Positions 10,701 through 17,929 of a stretch of 64,000 nt of DNA are shown in pieces (position 1 is the stretch's first letter; each line of letters begins with the position of its first letter). A program made the position numbers and the translations under genes. This DNA is from SVEL01 sp045125245 (lineage in GTDB: Bacteria; Bacillota; Clostridia; Lachnospirales; Lachnospiraceae), in the NCBI GenBank assembly GCA_045125245.1, contig JBGVNF010000107.1, positions 21,981 through 85,980 on the forward strand, read 5' to 3'. Under the pieces are notes generated by a model. It saw only the letters and a list, made by a program, of their open reading frames with translations, searched no databases and had not been told where the DNA came from.

Positions 10701-12427
10701 GATATCAAAGCAGTAAAATACTAAGAAATACATATTGGAGAATAAGTCTTAAGGGTAGAAAAGATGCTTGTGAATTAACAAGTGTATGTGTAGATAACTA
10801 TCTTCCACAGATTCGTTCTACAACAAGCGAGACATCAAAGTACAATAGTGATTTGAATATTAGGAACCAGGAAATCGTAGGAAGGTTACCTATTCCACAG
10901 TATGTAGATACTCAGACAACTTTAATAACCCTTGATACTAGTGTGCCACCTATTATAGGAGATGTAGAGAATGAATCGTATGCTACCTTGTATCCGTCTG
11001 ACGTAGACAAGATAAATACAGAATTTTCTGCTGATATGATAGGAACAACATATTATAAATTGACAACTGAAAGTGGAGTAGTTGTTGATGAAGGTGTGGT
11101 TGCTAACAGAGTCTATACATATACATATCCGTATAATGAAGATTTGATTCTAACATATGGTGCAGATGATACAGGTATTGAAACTGTAACATATGAGGTA
11201 GAGAAAATAAATCGAGATATTATGGTATATGATGATAAATATTACTATTTAAGTAATGAAGGTTTAGTATACGGAAATGAATCTACATCTTGGATTGTAG
11301 AAGGCGAATTCATTAATATTATGAATGGTAAAGCGTTAGATACAGATGGTTACATTTGGGAGATGAACGATGGAGAATTTGTAAAGACTGATGAAAAGAT
11401 AGAAGATATCGAAGCATTAGACGAGACAATGCCATTATTCAAGGGTGTATATAACAATGAAATCATAAGGACATACGCGAAATGTTCTGAAATTGTGTCA
11501 AGCGAAACTAGCATGTATAGAGAAGCACAGTTATTTGTAAAGAATAATTCTTTATACAGTATTGATGGTAGACTGTTAAATCAGAAGGATGGTGTTCAGA
11601 TTTTTGATAAGAATGGTGAACAGTATATGTCAATACTTGGAGAAGATGGTATGATGGTAGATATGTTTAATTCTGACATCTGTGCTCCAGATAAAGAGTA
11701 TAATGTTAAAAATAAGGATACTGTTCTTATGACTAATAATATAAATGCTAGTGTTCCATATGTTATCGTTAAGTATGCAAATGGAGGAACATTAGGATAC
11801 AATTATATGTCAGGTGAAGTGCTTTTTGATAATAGAGTAAAAGATCAAGTGTCTATCTCTGATTATGCAGGAGAGTATTATTCAAATGATGATACTTCTA
11901 TGTATGCTAATATTAGTAGTACATATAAGGAAAATCTGAATTTATTATCAGGTATATCAAGTATAGATGAACTGGATAATTTACTTGGAAGTGGGTATAA
12001 CGATTCGCAAGAATCAAATTCAGAAAATGAAACTGAAAAAGACACAGAAGAAATGACAGATAGCACAAAGCCTGTAGGAAAGCCAGAGATTGAAACTGAG
12101 CCAGAAACAGATACAGAGGAAGATGTAAACCAGGCAGTAAATAATCGTAAGTTTATGGCTGTCTATGATGTAGAAAAGGGTGCATATACAATTGTATTTG
12201 TGGAAAATTATCTTGTAGACTCAGAATATAAGTCAGAAAATGACAGAGTGGGCGTTGATAATTTAGCATCTGTAATCAAAGGCAAGGTAGACAATGCTAC
12301 ATCTAAAAAAGATGAAAATACAGAGCGAGGAATCTGGATGTATCTTATAGTAGCAGCGCTTTTAGTAACAGGTATGGTTTCATTTGTGCCAGTACTTCGT
12401 AAGAACTTAAAATATAAGAAGAGATAA
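1697..12427 (+). CDS. giant surface protein with Thr/Glu linker and GLUG-like repeats
   Basis: A 3576-residue protein anchored at both ends. Residues 16-34 form a membrane segment. About 245-510 is a Thr/Glu/Lys-rich low-complexity stalk of ETTT-type repeats. From about 540 come fibronectin-III-like beta domains. Three blocks (about 1308-1510, 1780-2080 and 2315-2890) carry many VGGIVG/YVGGIAG motifs, typical of GLUG-type repeats that form beta-solenoids. A second acidic Thr/Glu linker lies near 3436-3480, then a membrane segment (about 3546-3564) and basic tail RKNLKYKKR. There is no LPXTG motif. The start overlaps the previous stop (ATGA), with GGGAG upstream. Likely an extracellular adhesin or cell-surface matrix protein; ligand unknown. 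The position downstream of ATP synthase genes is odd. Confidence 0.8.
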   Translation: MSKAKEQKIKEKNNKFFVIALIGAILVGVLIVLQIKFTEYMQFANPGLAIKTGTISKYLSMNPNEAEPQKKVGLYSFNSAEILYEHKDSLFFDNDEKIQMDDVYPVYLNHGSSLQLVNNKATLLDERFESVETYKGLILNEGTAYNPSGNQADACKYLLMELKNGYYINLSPIIYEKKASEKEIAEHSIINFTKDFFAFYEMENDELVYKYCVDIKEDMPIIVNGKEYTYEEFLLLIGVTKPSVDFDEETDEEESTLEIESGIIGTTSKNPGQVTTEEETTTESIETEDEGQSQTRPQDMTTDEMEKPSKPEKETDEIHKPTRPPKVTDEKTTAEKITSEEETTTEEETTTEDLMTEEETTTRKETTTKKETTEEETTTEKETTTEKETTTEKETTKKETTTKKETTKKETTRRQTTRKETTKRETTKRETTTRRPTTEEQTTTQSQTTTQVVTTTQKETTTKKETTTKKETTTLEETTTVAPGGSEETTIPTRPSSPGVRPDWVRPEKDPGASGGGTNKPVVEGYIKPTVEVGDFTAGVYRVTTALKVNDPARRIDKSKQVQFEVYEVGPKGKQTLVMRCYTGKTGTLVIGDGIIKPDTEYNIVYFFTYYNEFDEKVVEQIGETEPNIRTLGRDQLGDIYLTHEPGVSYSNRIEIANVGYGEGTDEEAVYGINLAQGIKVKITKNGEKVSNINLTSTHITRFKSGIAQTLTSLSNLAARTTYKYEFYVEDYFGNELSIKNADGQITTSRNNPTASIKVEENIIGKAQISVSAEDIDASAIIDESMPEKGIYIVVSKNSEGYTSYEQFKEAVKKDEEDKGEKEIWYHKLKPGEYTYSEEDGLKINKHLFTMDDLRLNTNYTAYVYCSYDLGNGQGVQEFQQIGRLGFISASLSGLGKVYLDCTVTDVTCDSAKIEYKVNTERTNKELLNLIKECKFEVYEKADDTYVGDMGFKKDEVITDEADSTRYVYEAFQNGELILDSIENLDSVTDYYLQASVKAYYLDYYEEEIMVYMNKVNFKTLRKPATVEVTDLLCAAGTLEFNVFVEDVDDAITGNSGNTVVVNLYSKAGEFVKAMRIEKNQLHTLKFTQLDVTKDYILRFLAVEYNEGYTNATLQTNVVLKSIDVKTMLEVSGNIKLQHIDKIYNNDTQYRAYTKTQISVSGPEDLKLINNCFYIHIEKDGVPVSDTDIMYLLEDKNLKDGLYVNDLRDNVEIGQHTYTYTLYIMAENRPLVLDTLEFTTETTVKSFTTAFELINLLKENPEGKYVAINDIVLYSGLNYKNPAEKNETDKDESEKGESVSGAKVVTTFDGTLDFQGYTLTHYYENGSGQQFIQNMGASAKLKDVVYDVYFDRDTSVYDAGVFCYRNYGTISDIVINFRGGRSITSNQYCGLIGRFNASCGIIERFVVNNIPDEDKQTLSAYNYVGMVVSSNDGIIRDGYAIGEDIYLTQANSSIARYCGGIVGVSNAAGRVENVFSTVNFIQAQRPESKYSYSYYYGAVAGYISGYFHNAYSIGESSPAEFKNDITTIDNTQEKYGIQISPTVGQIANGRYGDLYYWFDMKTSDSTSSTYNTKYVNMVQLDTLYNKGWQSTVLGEQFATEYVEIGFMPKVIMSSEMPFQKNIKLPERVVTKDLDISSTSVEKYINNDEGSDSAEIKIVFVNKQNYTITGLKIDGVTVELDRESAKSQDGYTTINALVTNPKEFKSSYKITEITYLRNNRGTTETVDYDMTMEFYRHISTVDDWYKYVVLNAKNKIVENVRLTSDIDFEKADAGKIRVQHQFDAKLDGNGKTLKNINLQKDFKTANNSTVWNLFSAVVGPEAEIYNLNIDNYKGGGKFDKNNRTYVARYGSVFYNVSGVIRNVHIKGIDIISYDRMGAFAATMNVGSELKNCSVTSDEAGVYGVKLTYVQPTSVESVICLGGLAGNINYTRITNCYITDLKVIAENLKSSQGVGGAVGYSSNSVFKSVYAEGDISTRASNVGGIVGQYFASGVSIVCIKDVVSKVDISSYTDVIGGIVGLLNIPADIVDSRNSTSGIASGLAIGNVYAYNPDSVYVSRTVGQAAAGKLMFHGCETQLLSGQAKADLTENEKICTTDIVTLSKLTNDANNTYLNMIKLGDKYKYEDDGYLPKLYYESEDVLLPNQKDILLKDINVSGFDVTNVTVSNNGVNRFITLRILNPNHYLITDLEIEKLDVEFRKNDQGVTLIDYVGDVTTIYLEYSGEQKHYQDSYVLNKISYYNVKESCYDENMSIEKAKNDSENIVKADVFARVGLTLYRTINSVEQWSMIEHYPEYENYIIEQDIDFSKSSNYTTDLKIGRLAGNNKTLKNITLKDQSLIQQVNSAITDLNFENVTITSGTTTNIGLIKASNGKISNCNFNNVTINNTYKSTGTISEIGIITRQNGGSIENVTLNNVTVKTVANKGNYVAGLVGYYYGIGNIDTITVENLNVNGVNYVGGIAGFIYMSNIDNINISKANILGKSSYVGLVAGRISDTANAQSYTVSNVSIKGNPIYTDGVFTGSDTTVKGTGEVGGIAGRSYEADCYHKGAMISDANNVVEGIYVSGTANNIGGAYGYHYNHAYRINVSNTLVEALSGTTRSNVGGIVGDDVYGGGYLTSKDNIIVTRNFSNVGGIYGIKERSTVRYNYCENTTIKAESTLTKRNENVGGAIGHASYSTSYYCGVVNGKVLAPTMDNVGGIVGKIGISISTNYTLSQSYALAEYDKDADTPAANSEYQVVGYTNVGGIVGRLEGSTLTYSYSNMNVEAVGGLQAIAGGLTGYYNNSYNQASATIKTYSNAKLQYNYFAGSVTATDRIAGENASGYAGGAFGVSGLYNDYLIPGGRVFYKNDKNNSTGTANESSLTMRNLILASDIKGTQVGAFAGDEAIKGVDTSGIAYAKKDGKFVKAFAGGTNRVFEGVKLNGTPVAQIQVDGVKNNSGNIVYTGEKVSLYKPWVWNEQQGNWGKNDIDKIVMFKTSDITETPNSTKGTKASNFYAEMCWGTRYQSSKILRNTYWRISLKGRKDACELTSVCVDNYLPQIRSTTSETSKYNSDLNIRNQEIVGRLPIPQYVDTQTTLITLDTSVPPIIGDVENESYATLYPSDVDKINTEFSADMIGTTYYKLTTESGVVVDEGVVANRVYTYTYPYNEDLILTYGADDTGIETVTYEVEKINRDIMVYDDKYYYLSNEGLVYGNESTSWIVEGEFINIMNGKALDTDGYIWEMNDGEFVKTDEKIEDIEALDETMPLFKGVYNNEIIRTYAKCSEIVSSETSMYREAQLFVKNNSLYSIDGRLLNQKDGVQIFDKNGEQYMSILGEDGMMVDMFNSDICAPDKEYNVKNKDTVLMTNNINASVPYVIVKYANGGTLGYNYMSGEVLFDNRVKDQVSISDYAGEYYSNDDTSMYANISSTYKENLNLLSGISSIDELDNLLGSGYNDSQESNSENETEKDTEEMTDSTKPVGKPEIETEPETDTEEDVNQAVNNRKFMAVYDVEKGAYTIVFVENYLVDSEYKSENDRVGVDNLASVIKGKVDNATSKKDENTERGIWMYLIVAALLVTGMVSFVPVLRKNLKYKKR
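2430..3160 (+). repeat. low-complexity coding repeat (ETTT/KETTT) in the giant surface protein
   Basis: Imperfect tandem units reading ACA ACA (ACG/ACA) GAA/AAG GAG/GAA encode ETTT, KETTT and EETTT runs. They form the flexible stalk of the giant protein. The base composition (almost no T on the plus strand) creates long spurious open frames on the minus strand. Such tracts change length easily by slippage or recombination, so the copy number may differ between isolates. Confidence 0.85.
8740..10100 (+). repeat. dense GLUG-like repeat block inside the giant surface protein
   Basis: In this stretch the reading frame encodes repeated motifs such as VGGIAGF, VGGIAGR, VGGIVGDD, VGGIYGI, VGGAIGH, VGGIVGKI and VGGIVGRL, spaced by roughly 25-60 residues, with intervening N-x-V/T-I patterns. 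The DNA units are diverged (mostly GTAGGTGGTATAGT-like), so this is an old protein repeat rather than a recent tandem duplication. Confidence 0.75.
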
Positions 12428-12453
12428 AAAATTTTGATTCTTATTCTAAAATT

Positions 12454-12495
12454 AAAAGCCATAAGAAAGTTTATAAAACATTCTTATGGCTTTTT
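12454..12495. terminator. bidirectional terminator between the giant gene and the GGDEF gene
   Basis: A 14-bp perfect stem (AAAAGCCATAAGAA pairing with TTCTTATGGCTTTT, positions 12454-12467 and 12481-12494) is flanked by A and T runs on both sides. It sits between two convergent genes and can stop both transcripts. Confidence 0.88.
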
Positions 12496-12498
12496 AAA

Positions 12499-13791
12499 TT
12501 ATTCATCGTCATCTTCTATTAAGGATGCTAAAGAAATTTTGTAGTTTCCTTTTCCTAATCGCTTTGCTTCATATAAAGCAGCATCTGCCGATTCATACAA
12601 TTCATTAAAGCTTGCGCGTCGTCCTTGGATTTTAGCTAATCCAGCGCTACATTCAATTTTGATTTTTCGATCATTCTCATAATAATTAAACTTTAGCTTT
12701 ATTATAATCGAGTTGAGACGATTTATACATTCTTGGAAATCGCCTTTGAGATAAAGAACAAACTCATCTCCACCTAGTCGTCCGAATACATCGTCATCGG
12801 TTATACTTTCACATACAATATGACTAATCTTTTTAAGGAGCTGGTCACCTGTTATATGTCCAAAGGAATCATTGATGGTTTTAAAATTATCTACATCAAA
12901 TAAACAGAACAAACCATTGCCGTTATTCTTGATTCTATTAGTAATAAGCTCTTCAGAATATCGTCTGTTCCAGGTTTGCGTTAGCGCATCAACACGGGCA
13001 TACATAAGATTTGTCATTCGTTCAGCCATAGTAGCGGAGTAATCCTGCACTAAGATGAATACTTTTTCAACGTCCTTTTTATTTTCTGTTGGAATAAATA
13101 CAAAGGTAAGTTTAGTCCAGATATAATCGTCATCACGCTTAATTCTTACGTGAGTCATAAATACGTAGTCATGATTTTTAACACGCTTATAGAGGTCAAT
13201 GTCTCTAAACATATCTAATTTTTCTATATCATCTTTATGAAGATAATTGGCACAAAGATTCCAGAACCATTCATCCATAATAGAAAAATTAGCCTCGTGG
13301 TGGAAGTAATCATAGTATTCCTGTTTGTCATATATGAAAACATTATGAATTAAATCATATTCCATAACGACATCATTCATATATTTAAGTACTTTTTTAT
13401 AGACAGCATAATTCTTCGTTTCATCAAGAACGAGACCGCTAATCTTCTTAGTGAAAGAAATTCGTACAGATTCGTAGATAATGTTATTATCTATATAAGA
13501 GCAAAGTACAGAAAAATCCACCATTATATCGTCAGAGGAATTGGTTCCACGTTCAGTAACAAGTATCTGAGCTAAAACGTTACATTTTGTTTCATCTGTA
13601 AGATAACCCTGGTAATCAGCAGTATCGATATCATAAGTTTTACTAAATATAGTTTTGTTAACCTCTATGACCTTTGAAGGTTCTTCGACCTTGTCGTAAA
13701 ATACAGAAGCATCCTTTGTTTTTATGTATTTTTCACACGCATTTTTTACGGTATCTATAAAAAGCTGATATAAATTTTCACGCATAAGCAC
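12499..13791 (-). CDS. GGDEF-domain protein, probable diguanylate cyclase with PAS-like sensor
   Basis: A 430-residue protein without membrane segments. The C-terminal part carries the GGDEF domain, with the signature RLGGDEFVLYLKGD and the upstream DVDNFKTINDSFGHITGD metal/GTP-binding segment, so it should make cyclic di-GMP from two GTP. Residues about 120-260 look PAS-like (MDEWFWNLCANYLHKDDIEK, VRIKRDDDYIWTKLTFVFIP). The inhibitory I-site RxxD expected 5 residues before GGDEF is missing: the sequence there is TDDD, so product inhibition may be absent. It is convergent with the giant surface protein gene and shares a terminator with it. No cyclic di-GMP riboswitch was seen nearby. Confidence 0.88.
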   Translation of the reverse strand: MLMRENLYQLFIDTVKNACEKYIKTKDASVFYDKVEEPSKVIEVNKTIFSKTYDIDTADYQGYLTDETKCNVLAQILVTERGTNSSDDIMVDFSVLCSYIDNNIIYESVRISFTKKISGLVLDETKNYAVYKKVLKYMNDVVMEYDLIHNVFIYDKQEYYDYFHHEANFSIMDEWFWNLCANYLHKDDIEKLDMFRDIDLYKRVKNHDYVFMTHVRIKRDDDYIWTKLTFVFIPTENKKDVEKVFILVQDYSATMAERMTNLMYARVDALTQTWNRRYSEELITNRIKNNGNGLFCLFDVDNFKTINDSFGHITGDQLLKKISHIVCESITDDDVFGRLGGDEFVLYLKGDFQECINRLNSIIIKLKFNYYENDRKIKIECSAGLAKIQGRRASFNELYESADAALYEAKRLGKGNYKISLASLIEDDDE

Positions 13792-13892
13792 ACCATCCTT
13801 ATTGTAAATTCACAAAATATCTTTAAAATATTATAGCACTAATATGAAATATAGTAAAGCATAGAGATGATATAAGTAAACATAAAATTAAA

Positions 13893-13919
13893 GAAAAAAA
13901 CGGCTACCGAAGTAGCCGT
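13893..13919 (-). terminator. terminator downstream of purC
   Basis: CGGCTAC (13901-13907) pairs with GTAGCCG (13912-13918) around a CGAA loop. Read on the minus strand the hairpin is followed by a T-rich run (complement of AAAGAAAAAAA), 15 bases after the purC stop. Confidence 0.9.
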
Positions 13920-13933
13920 AAAATTCAATATAA

Positions 13934-14617
13934 TTATCTGTTGTTGATGATCTTTGTTAACTCAACTGGGTCAACAATCTTGCCATCCTTGTAAACTCTC
14001 ATGTTACCAGAAGCGATCTCGTCGATAAGGATTACTTCATCGTTGTTGTAACCAAACTCAAACTTGATATCCCATAAATCAAGACCAAGTGTCTTTAAAT
14101 CATCAGCTACAATCTTAGTAATCTTTAATGTCTGCTCCTTCATGCTCTCGAACATAGCAGGTGTCATAACACCAAGAGCTGCAAGGCCTTCGCCAGTTAC
14201 AAGTGGATCACCTAAAGCGTCATTCTTAAATGTACATTCTACATAACCACCTTCAAGAACTGTACCGTCCTCGATGTACTCGCCATATCTACGGATGAAG
14301 CTACCTGTAGCAACTAAACGGCAGATTACTTCAAGACCATGTCCAAAAACAGTTGCTGGAAGAACCTCCATAGTAGCATTCTCTAAATCAGCGCCAACAT
14401 AATGTGTCTTAATTCCAGCTTCTTTTAAAAGCTCAAAATAGTGGATAGATGTTTCAAGGTTTGCCTTACCGATACCTTCGATTGTTAATCCTACTGAGTT
14501 TTCGCCTGGATCAAACACACCGTCTTTACCTGTACAGTCGTCCTTAAACTTTAACATTACATTGCCATTTTCAAGGCTAAATACGTCTTTAGTCTTACCT
14601 TCGTAAATCAATTTCAT
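13934..14617 (-). CDS. purC: phosphoribosylaminoimidazole-succinocarboxamide synthase
   Basis: A 227-residue SAICAR synthetase that joins aspartate to carboxyaminoimidazole ribotide in purine synthesis, using ATP. The N-terminus MKLIYEGKTKDVF is the family hallmark (glycine/lysine ATP loop); SIHYFELLKEAGIKTHYVG and the later DIKFEFGY and LIDEIASGNMR segments match the SAICAR and ATP sites. Length is normal for the short bacterial form. A strong site AGGAGA precedes the ATG by 7 bases. It stands alone here as a single gene with its own terminator; other pur genes are not adjacent. Confidence 0.96.
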   Translation of the reverse strand: MKLIYEGKTKDVFSLENGNVMLKFKDDCTGKDGVFDPGENSVGLTIEGIGKANLETSIHYFELLKEAGIKTHYVGADLENATMEVLPATVFGHGLEVICRLVATGSFIRRYGEYIEDGTVLEGGYVECTFKNDALGDPLVTGEGLAALGVMTPAMFESMKEQTLKITKIVADDLKTLGLDLWDIKFEFGYNNDEVILIDEIASGNMRVYKDGKIVDPVELTKIINNR

Positions 14618-14776
14618 TTTCTTATTCTCCTTTTAGTCTAACTACAGAATGAATATCTTAACAAAAATACTTTATCACAATTTTATTAATAAGAAAACAT
14701 TTTTTTTTATTATCTAACAAATTTTTTTTTCGTATTAGTAAAAGTGAATTATTTATTGCGTATTCATTGCAAATAA

Positions 14777-14806
14777 TTGACACTATTATCTAAAATATGT
14801 TATAAT
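14777..14806 (+). promoter_or_regulatory. sigma-A type promoter of the chemoreceptor gene
   Basis: A perfect -35 TTGACA (14777-14782) and -10 TATAAT (14801-14806) are separated by 18 bases. The TTG of the -35 box is in frame with the downstream gene and could be mistaken for a start codon. The promoter shows that translation must begin further down, at the ATG at 14867. Confidence 0.88.
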
Positions 14807-14866
14807 ATGTCCTATATTTTAAGTGACGTGACAAATAAATATAGGTCCGTAGAGTTGGAGGAAAAC

Positions 14867-16330
14867 ATGAAACAGAGAACAGAAATGGGACGTTGCAATT
14901 TTTATGCAATGACATGTCATACGGTTATGGTTGTTATCTTAACTATAGCCTATGCTATTGAGACATTTGTGAAAAGTGAAAGAGAGCCATTATATTTTTT
15001 AGTGGTAGCATTATTAGGCTTGGCGCCGGTTGTTTTAGAGCAAATACTCTATAGAAAAAATAACGAGACAAAGATGGTTAAACATCTTATAGGATATGGA
15101 TTTGCAGTGTATTATGCATTCCTTTTATTTACAGCGACAAATCCACTTACATTTACATATGTATTGCTTATGGTCCTTGTTATTTCTGTGTACAATGATA
15201 TAGCTTACACTATAAAGATAAGTATTGGAGTGGTTATTTTAAATGTTATTCAGGTAGTAATAGGTGCCACACAGGGCAAGTTTGGTTATATAAACCTAGC
15301 CGCAGCAGAGATACAGATTATACTTGTAATCATTATGGGCGTATTTGCAGTGACTTTATCAAATGTTTTGAGTAAGAATAATAATGCAAAGATAAGTGTT
15401 ATCAATGAGCAGAAGGAAAAGGATGAAGAAAAGCTTACAAATACATTGGCGACAGTGACTAAGATGACAGAAGACATCAATACAATGTATACCCGAATCG
15501 CTGAGGTGTTAGAGACAGCAAATTACACAAAGACAGCTATGGGTGAGGTTACAAAGGGTTCTGCAGATACTTCAGATGCAGTATCTAATCAGCTTCTTCA
15601 AACACAGCAGATACAGAATAATCTTACAGAAGTAGACACAACAGCTACTACACTTTTAAGTGAGATGAATGTCACAAAGGAAGAAATTGAAAGTGGCAAG
15701 GTAAACATGAGTGAAATGGTTAACAAGGTTAACCAGTCAGTAGAGTCAGGTAGAGAGGTGGCAGGTCACCTTGAGACATTAGATGTGAAGATTACAGAGA
15801 TGAATTCTATCGTAGAAATTATCAATGGAATTACATCTAAGACAGCGCTTCTTGCATTAAATGCAAGTATTGAGGCTGCTAGAGCAGGAGAAGCAGGTCG
15901 TGGTTTCTCAGTAGTAGCAGGAGAGATTTCAAACATGGCTACTCAGACAAAGGAAGCTACAATACATATTACAGAACTTATTGCAAACGTATCAGAGGCT
16001 ATTACAAAGGTAGTTTCGTTTATCAAGGGAATGCTTGAGGACATCAATCTTGAAAAAGAGATTACAGAATCTACAGCTAAGAGCTTTAATCAGATTTCAG
16101 ATAGTGCTGATGTGATGAATGGTAATGTAGTGAGATTAACTGAGATTTTAACAGAGCTTGTGAGTGCAAATACAGATATTATCGATTCTATTCAGACTAT
16201 ATCTGGTGTATCAGAAGAGGTATCAGCTCATGCCAATGAGACATTAGATGCAGAAGAAGATAATGTAAAGAGATTAGAGGAAGTGTCAACTCTTATGAAC
16301 GATTTGAAAGAGCTTACAGGAAGATTGTAA
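14867..16330 (+). CDS. methyl-accepting chemotaxis protein with polytopic N-terminal domain
   Basis: A 487-residue chemoreceptor. Residues about 10-185 hold six hydrophobic segments with almost no periplasmic domain, so it probably senses within the membrane or membrane energy state rather than a soluble ligand. After a coiled-coil linker, the cytoplasmic signalling domain includes the conserved hairpin tip (LLALNASIEAARAGEAGRGF followed by VVAGEI) that binds CheA and CheW. No HAMP domain is obvious. The start is set by the promoter at 14777-14806 and by the ribosome site GGAGG (14857-14861) six bases before ATG; an upstream in-frame TTG belongs to the -35 box. A terminator follows. No che genes are in the window. 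Confidence 0.92.
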   Translation: MKQRTEMGRCNFYAMTCHTVMVVILTIAYAIETFVKSEREPLYFLVVALLGLAPVVLEQILYRKNNETKMVKHLIGYGFAVYYAFLLFTATNPLTFTYVLLMVLVISVYNDIAYTIKISIGVVILNVIQVVIGATQGKFGYINLAAAEIQIILVIIMGVFAVTLSNVLSKNNNAKISVINEQKEKDEEKLTNTLATVTKMTEDINTMYTRIAEVLETANYTKTAMGEVTKGSADTSDAVSNQLLQTQQIQNNLTEVDTTATTLLSEMNVTKEEIESGKVNMSEMVNKVNQSVESGREVAGHLETLDVKITEMNSIVEIINGITSKTALLALNASIEAARAGEAGRGFSVVAGEISNMATQTKEATIHITELIANVSEAITKVVSFIKGMLEDINLEKEITESTAKSFNQISDSADVMNGNVVRLTEILTELVSANTDIIDSIQTISGVSEEVSAHANETLDAEEDNVKRLEEVSTLMNDLKELTGRL

Positions 16331-16400
16331 ATAGCAGGGAATTGATAAGACAAGATAATATTAAATTTTCTTGAGATTTTAAGAGATATTTGTTAGAATA

Positions 16401-16433
16401 ACTCCGTGTGCATAATGCATACGGAGTTTTTTT
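16401..16433 (+). terminator. terminator after the chemoreceptor gene
   Basis: ACTCCGTGTGCAT pairs with ATGCATACGGAGT (one G-T pair), followed by seven T. An in-frame ATG inside this hairpin gives a longer reading frame for the next gene, which is not credible as a start. Confidence 0.9.
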
Positions 16434-16447
16434 GGAGGATTAATACT

Positions 16448-17929
16448 ATGGAGAATAGAGAAAAATTTGGTTCGAGACTTGGCTTTTTGTTAGTGTCAGC
16501 AGGATGTGCTATCGGTCTTGGAAATGTATGGAAGTTTCCGTATATGTGCGGTCAGTATGGCGGAGCTGCTTTTATACTTATATACCTGGTATTCTTAGTT
16601 ATAATGGGATTGCCTATTATGGTGTGTGAGTTTTCAGTAGGTAGAGGAAGTCAGAAGAGCTGTGCAACAGCCTTTAAGACATTGGAAAAGAAAGGCTCTA
16701 AATGGCACAATTATGGATATATGGCTGTAGCAGGAAATTACGTGCTTGTAATGTTCTATACTATGGTAGCTGGATGGACTATGTATTATTGCTATCGCAG
16801 TTTAATGGGAGAATTTACAAAAGAAGCTTTAACTAGTGCCCAGATTCAGAATAAATTTGAGAATATGACAGGTTCTGCACCTACTATGATTTTATGGACA
16901 ATCATAGTTATAGTTCTTTCATTTGCAGTATGTGCGTTGGGAGTTCAGAAGGGTGTAGAGAGAATTACAAAGGTTATGATGATATGTCTTTTTGCGCTTA
17001 TTGGTGTGCTTGCCGTAAATTCGCTAATGCTTCCAGGTGCAAAGGAAGGTATAAAGTTTTATTTAGTTCCTAACTTTAAGGATATGGTAGAGAAAGGTAT
17101 CGGAAATGTGGTATTTGGAGCGATGTCTCAGGCATTCTTTACTTTAAGTATCGGTATCGGAGCTATGACAATATTCGGAAGTTATCTTGGTAAGGATCGT
17201 TCTCTTGCAGGAGAAACATTGAATATTACTATAATGGATACATTTGTGGCTACTATGTCAGGACTTATCATTATTCCTGCATGCTTTGCATTTGATATAG
17301 AGCCAGGGGCAGGCCCTTCTTTGATATTCTTAACATTGCCAAGAATATTCAACCAGATGTCAGGCGGACATATATGGGGAGCGTTATTCTTCTTATTCTT
17401 ATCATTTGCGGCATTATCTACAGTAATAGCTGTATTTGAAAATATAGTGGCATTCGCTATGGACTTGTGGAATGTATCAAGAGTAAAGGCAGTACTAATC
17501 AATATTGTATTGATTGCAGTATTATCTATGCCTTGTATTTTAGGGTTCAATGTATTGGCAGATATAACACCACTTGGACCAGGAACAAATATAATGGATT
17601 TAGAGGATTTCTTAGTATCAAATAATTTATTACCATTAGGTTCACTGGTATATTTGTTATTCTGTACTAGAAAGAATGGTTGGGGCTTTGATAATTTTGT
17701 GGCGGAAGCAAATTCAGGTAATGGAATAAAGCTGTCAAGAAAGTTAAAGTTCTATATGAGTTATATATTACCAGTTATTATAGTTATAATTTATCTTAAG
17801 GGATACTACGATATGTTTAGTCCAAAGGGAATTAAATATTTAATCCCATGGATGATGGTAGCATTTGCGATGCTTGGTCTAATTGCATATTTTGCATTCT
17901 CAAAGGGTAAGGAAGAGGTAAATGAATAA
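16448..17929 (+). CDS. sodium-dependent transporter, neurotransmitter:sodium symporter (SNF) family
   Basis: A 493-residue LeuT-fold symporter with about 11-12 membrane segments. The first helix has the sodium/substrate signature GCAIGLGNVWKFPYMCGQYG; the tail GWGFDNFVAEAN and final helices are also typical of bacterial members, which import amino acids with sodium. The substrate cannot be told from sequence. Start chosen at the ATG with GGAGG 10 bases upstream (16434-16438); the earlier in-frame ATG lies in the terminator of the previous gene. The end overlaps the biotin ligase gene by 8 bases, so the two are co-translated although no functional link to biotin is known. Confidence 0.93.
   Translation: MENREKFGSRLGFLLVSAGCAIGLGNVWKFPYMCGQYGGAAFILIYLVFLVIMGLPIMVCEFSVGRGSQKSCATAFKTLEKKGSKWHNYGYMAVAGNYVLVMFYTMVAGWTMYYCYRSLMGEFTKEALTSAQIQNKFENMTGSAPTMILWTIIVIVLSFAVCALGVQKGVERITKVMMICLFALIGVLAVNSLMLPGAKEGIKFYLVPNFKDMVEKGIGNVVFGAMSQAFFTLSIGIGAMTIFGSYLGKDRSLAGETLNITIMDTFVATMSGLIIIPACFAFDIEPGAGPSLIFLTLPRIFNQMSGGHIWGALFFLFLSFAALSTVIAVFENIVAFAMDLWNVSRVKAVLINIVLIAVLSMPCILGFNVLADITPLGPGTNIMDLEDFLVSNNLLPLGSLVYLLFCTRKNGWGFDNFVAEANSGNGIKLSRKLKFYMSYILPVIIVIIYLKGYYDMFSPKGIKYLIPWMMVAFAMLGLIAYFAFSKGKEEVNE

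Noticed and set aside
14777..14866. Upstream TTG start for the chemoreceptor
   Set aside because: The TTG is the first part of a perfect -35 box with a TATAAT 18 bases later; a strong ribosome site precedes the ATG at 14867.
16406..16447. Upstream ATG start for the sodium-dependent transporter
   Set aside because: It lies within the terminator hairpin of the previous gene; GGAGG precedes the ATG at 16448.
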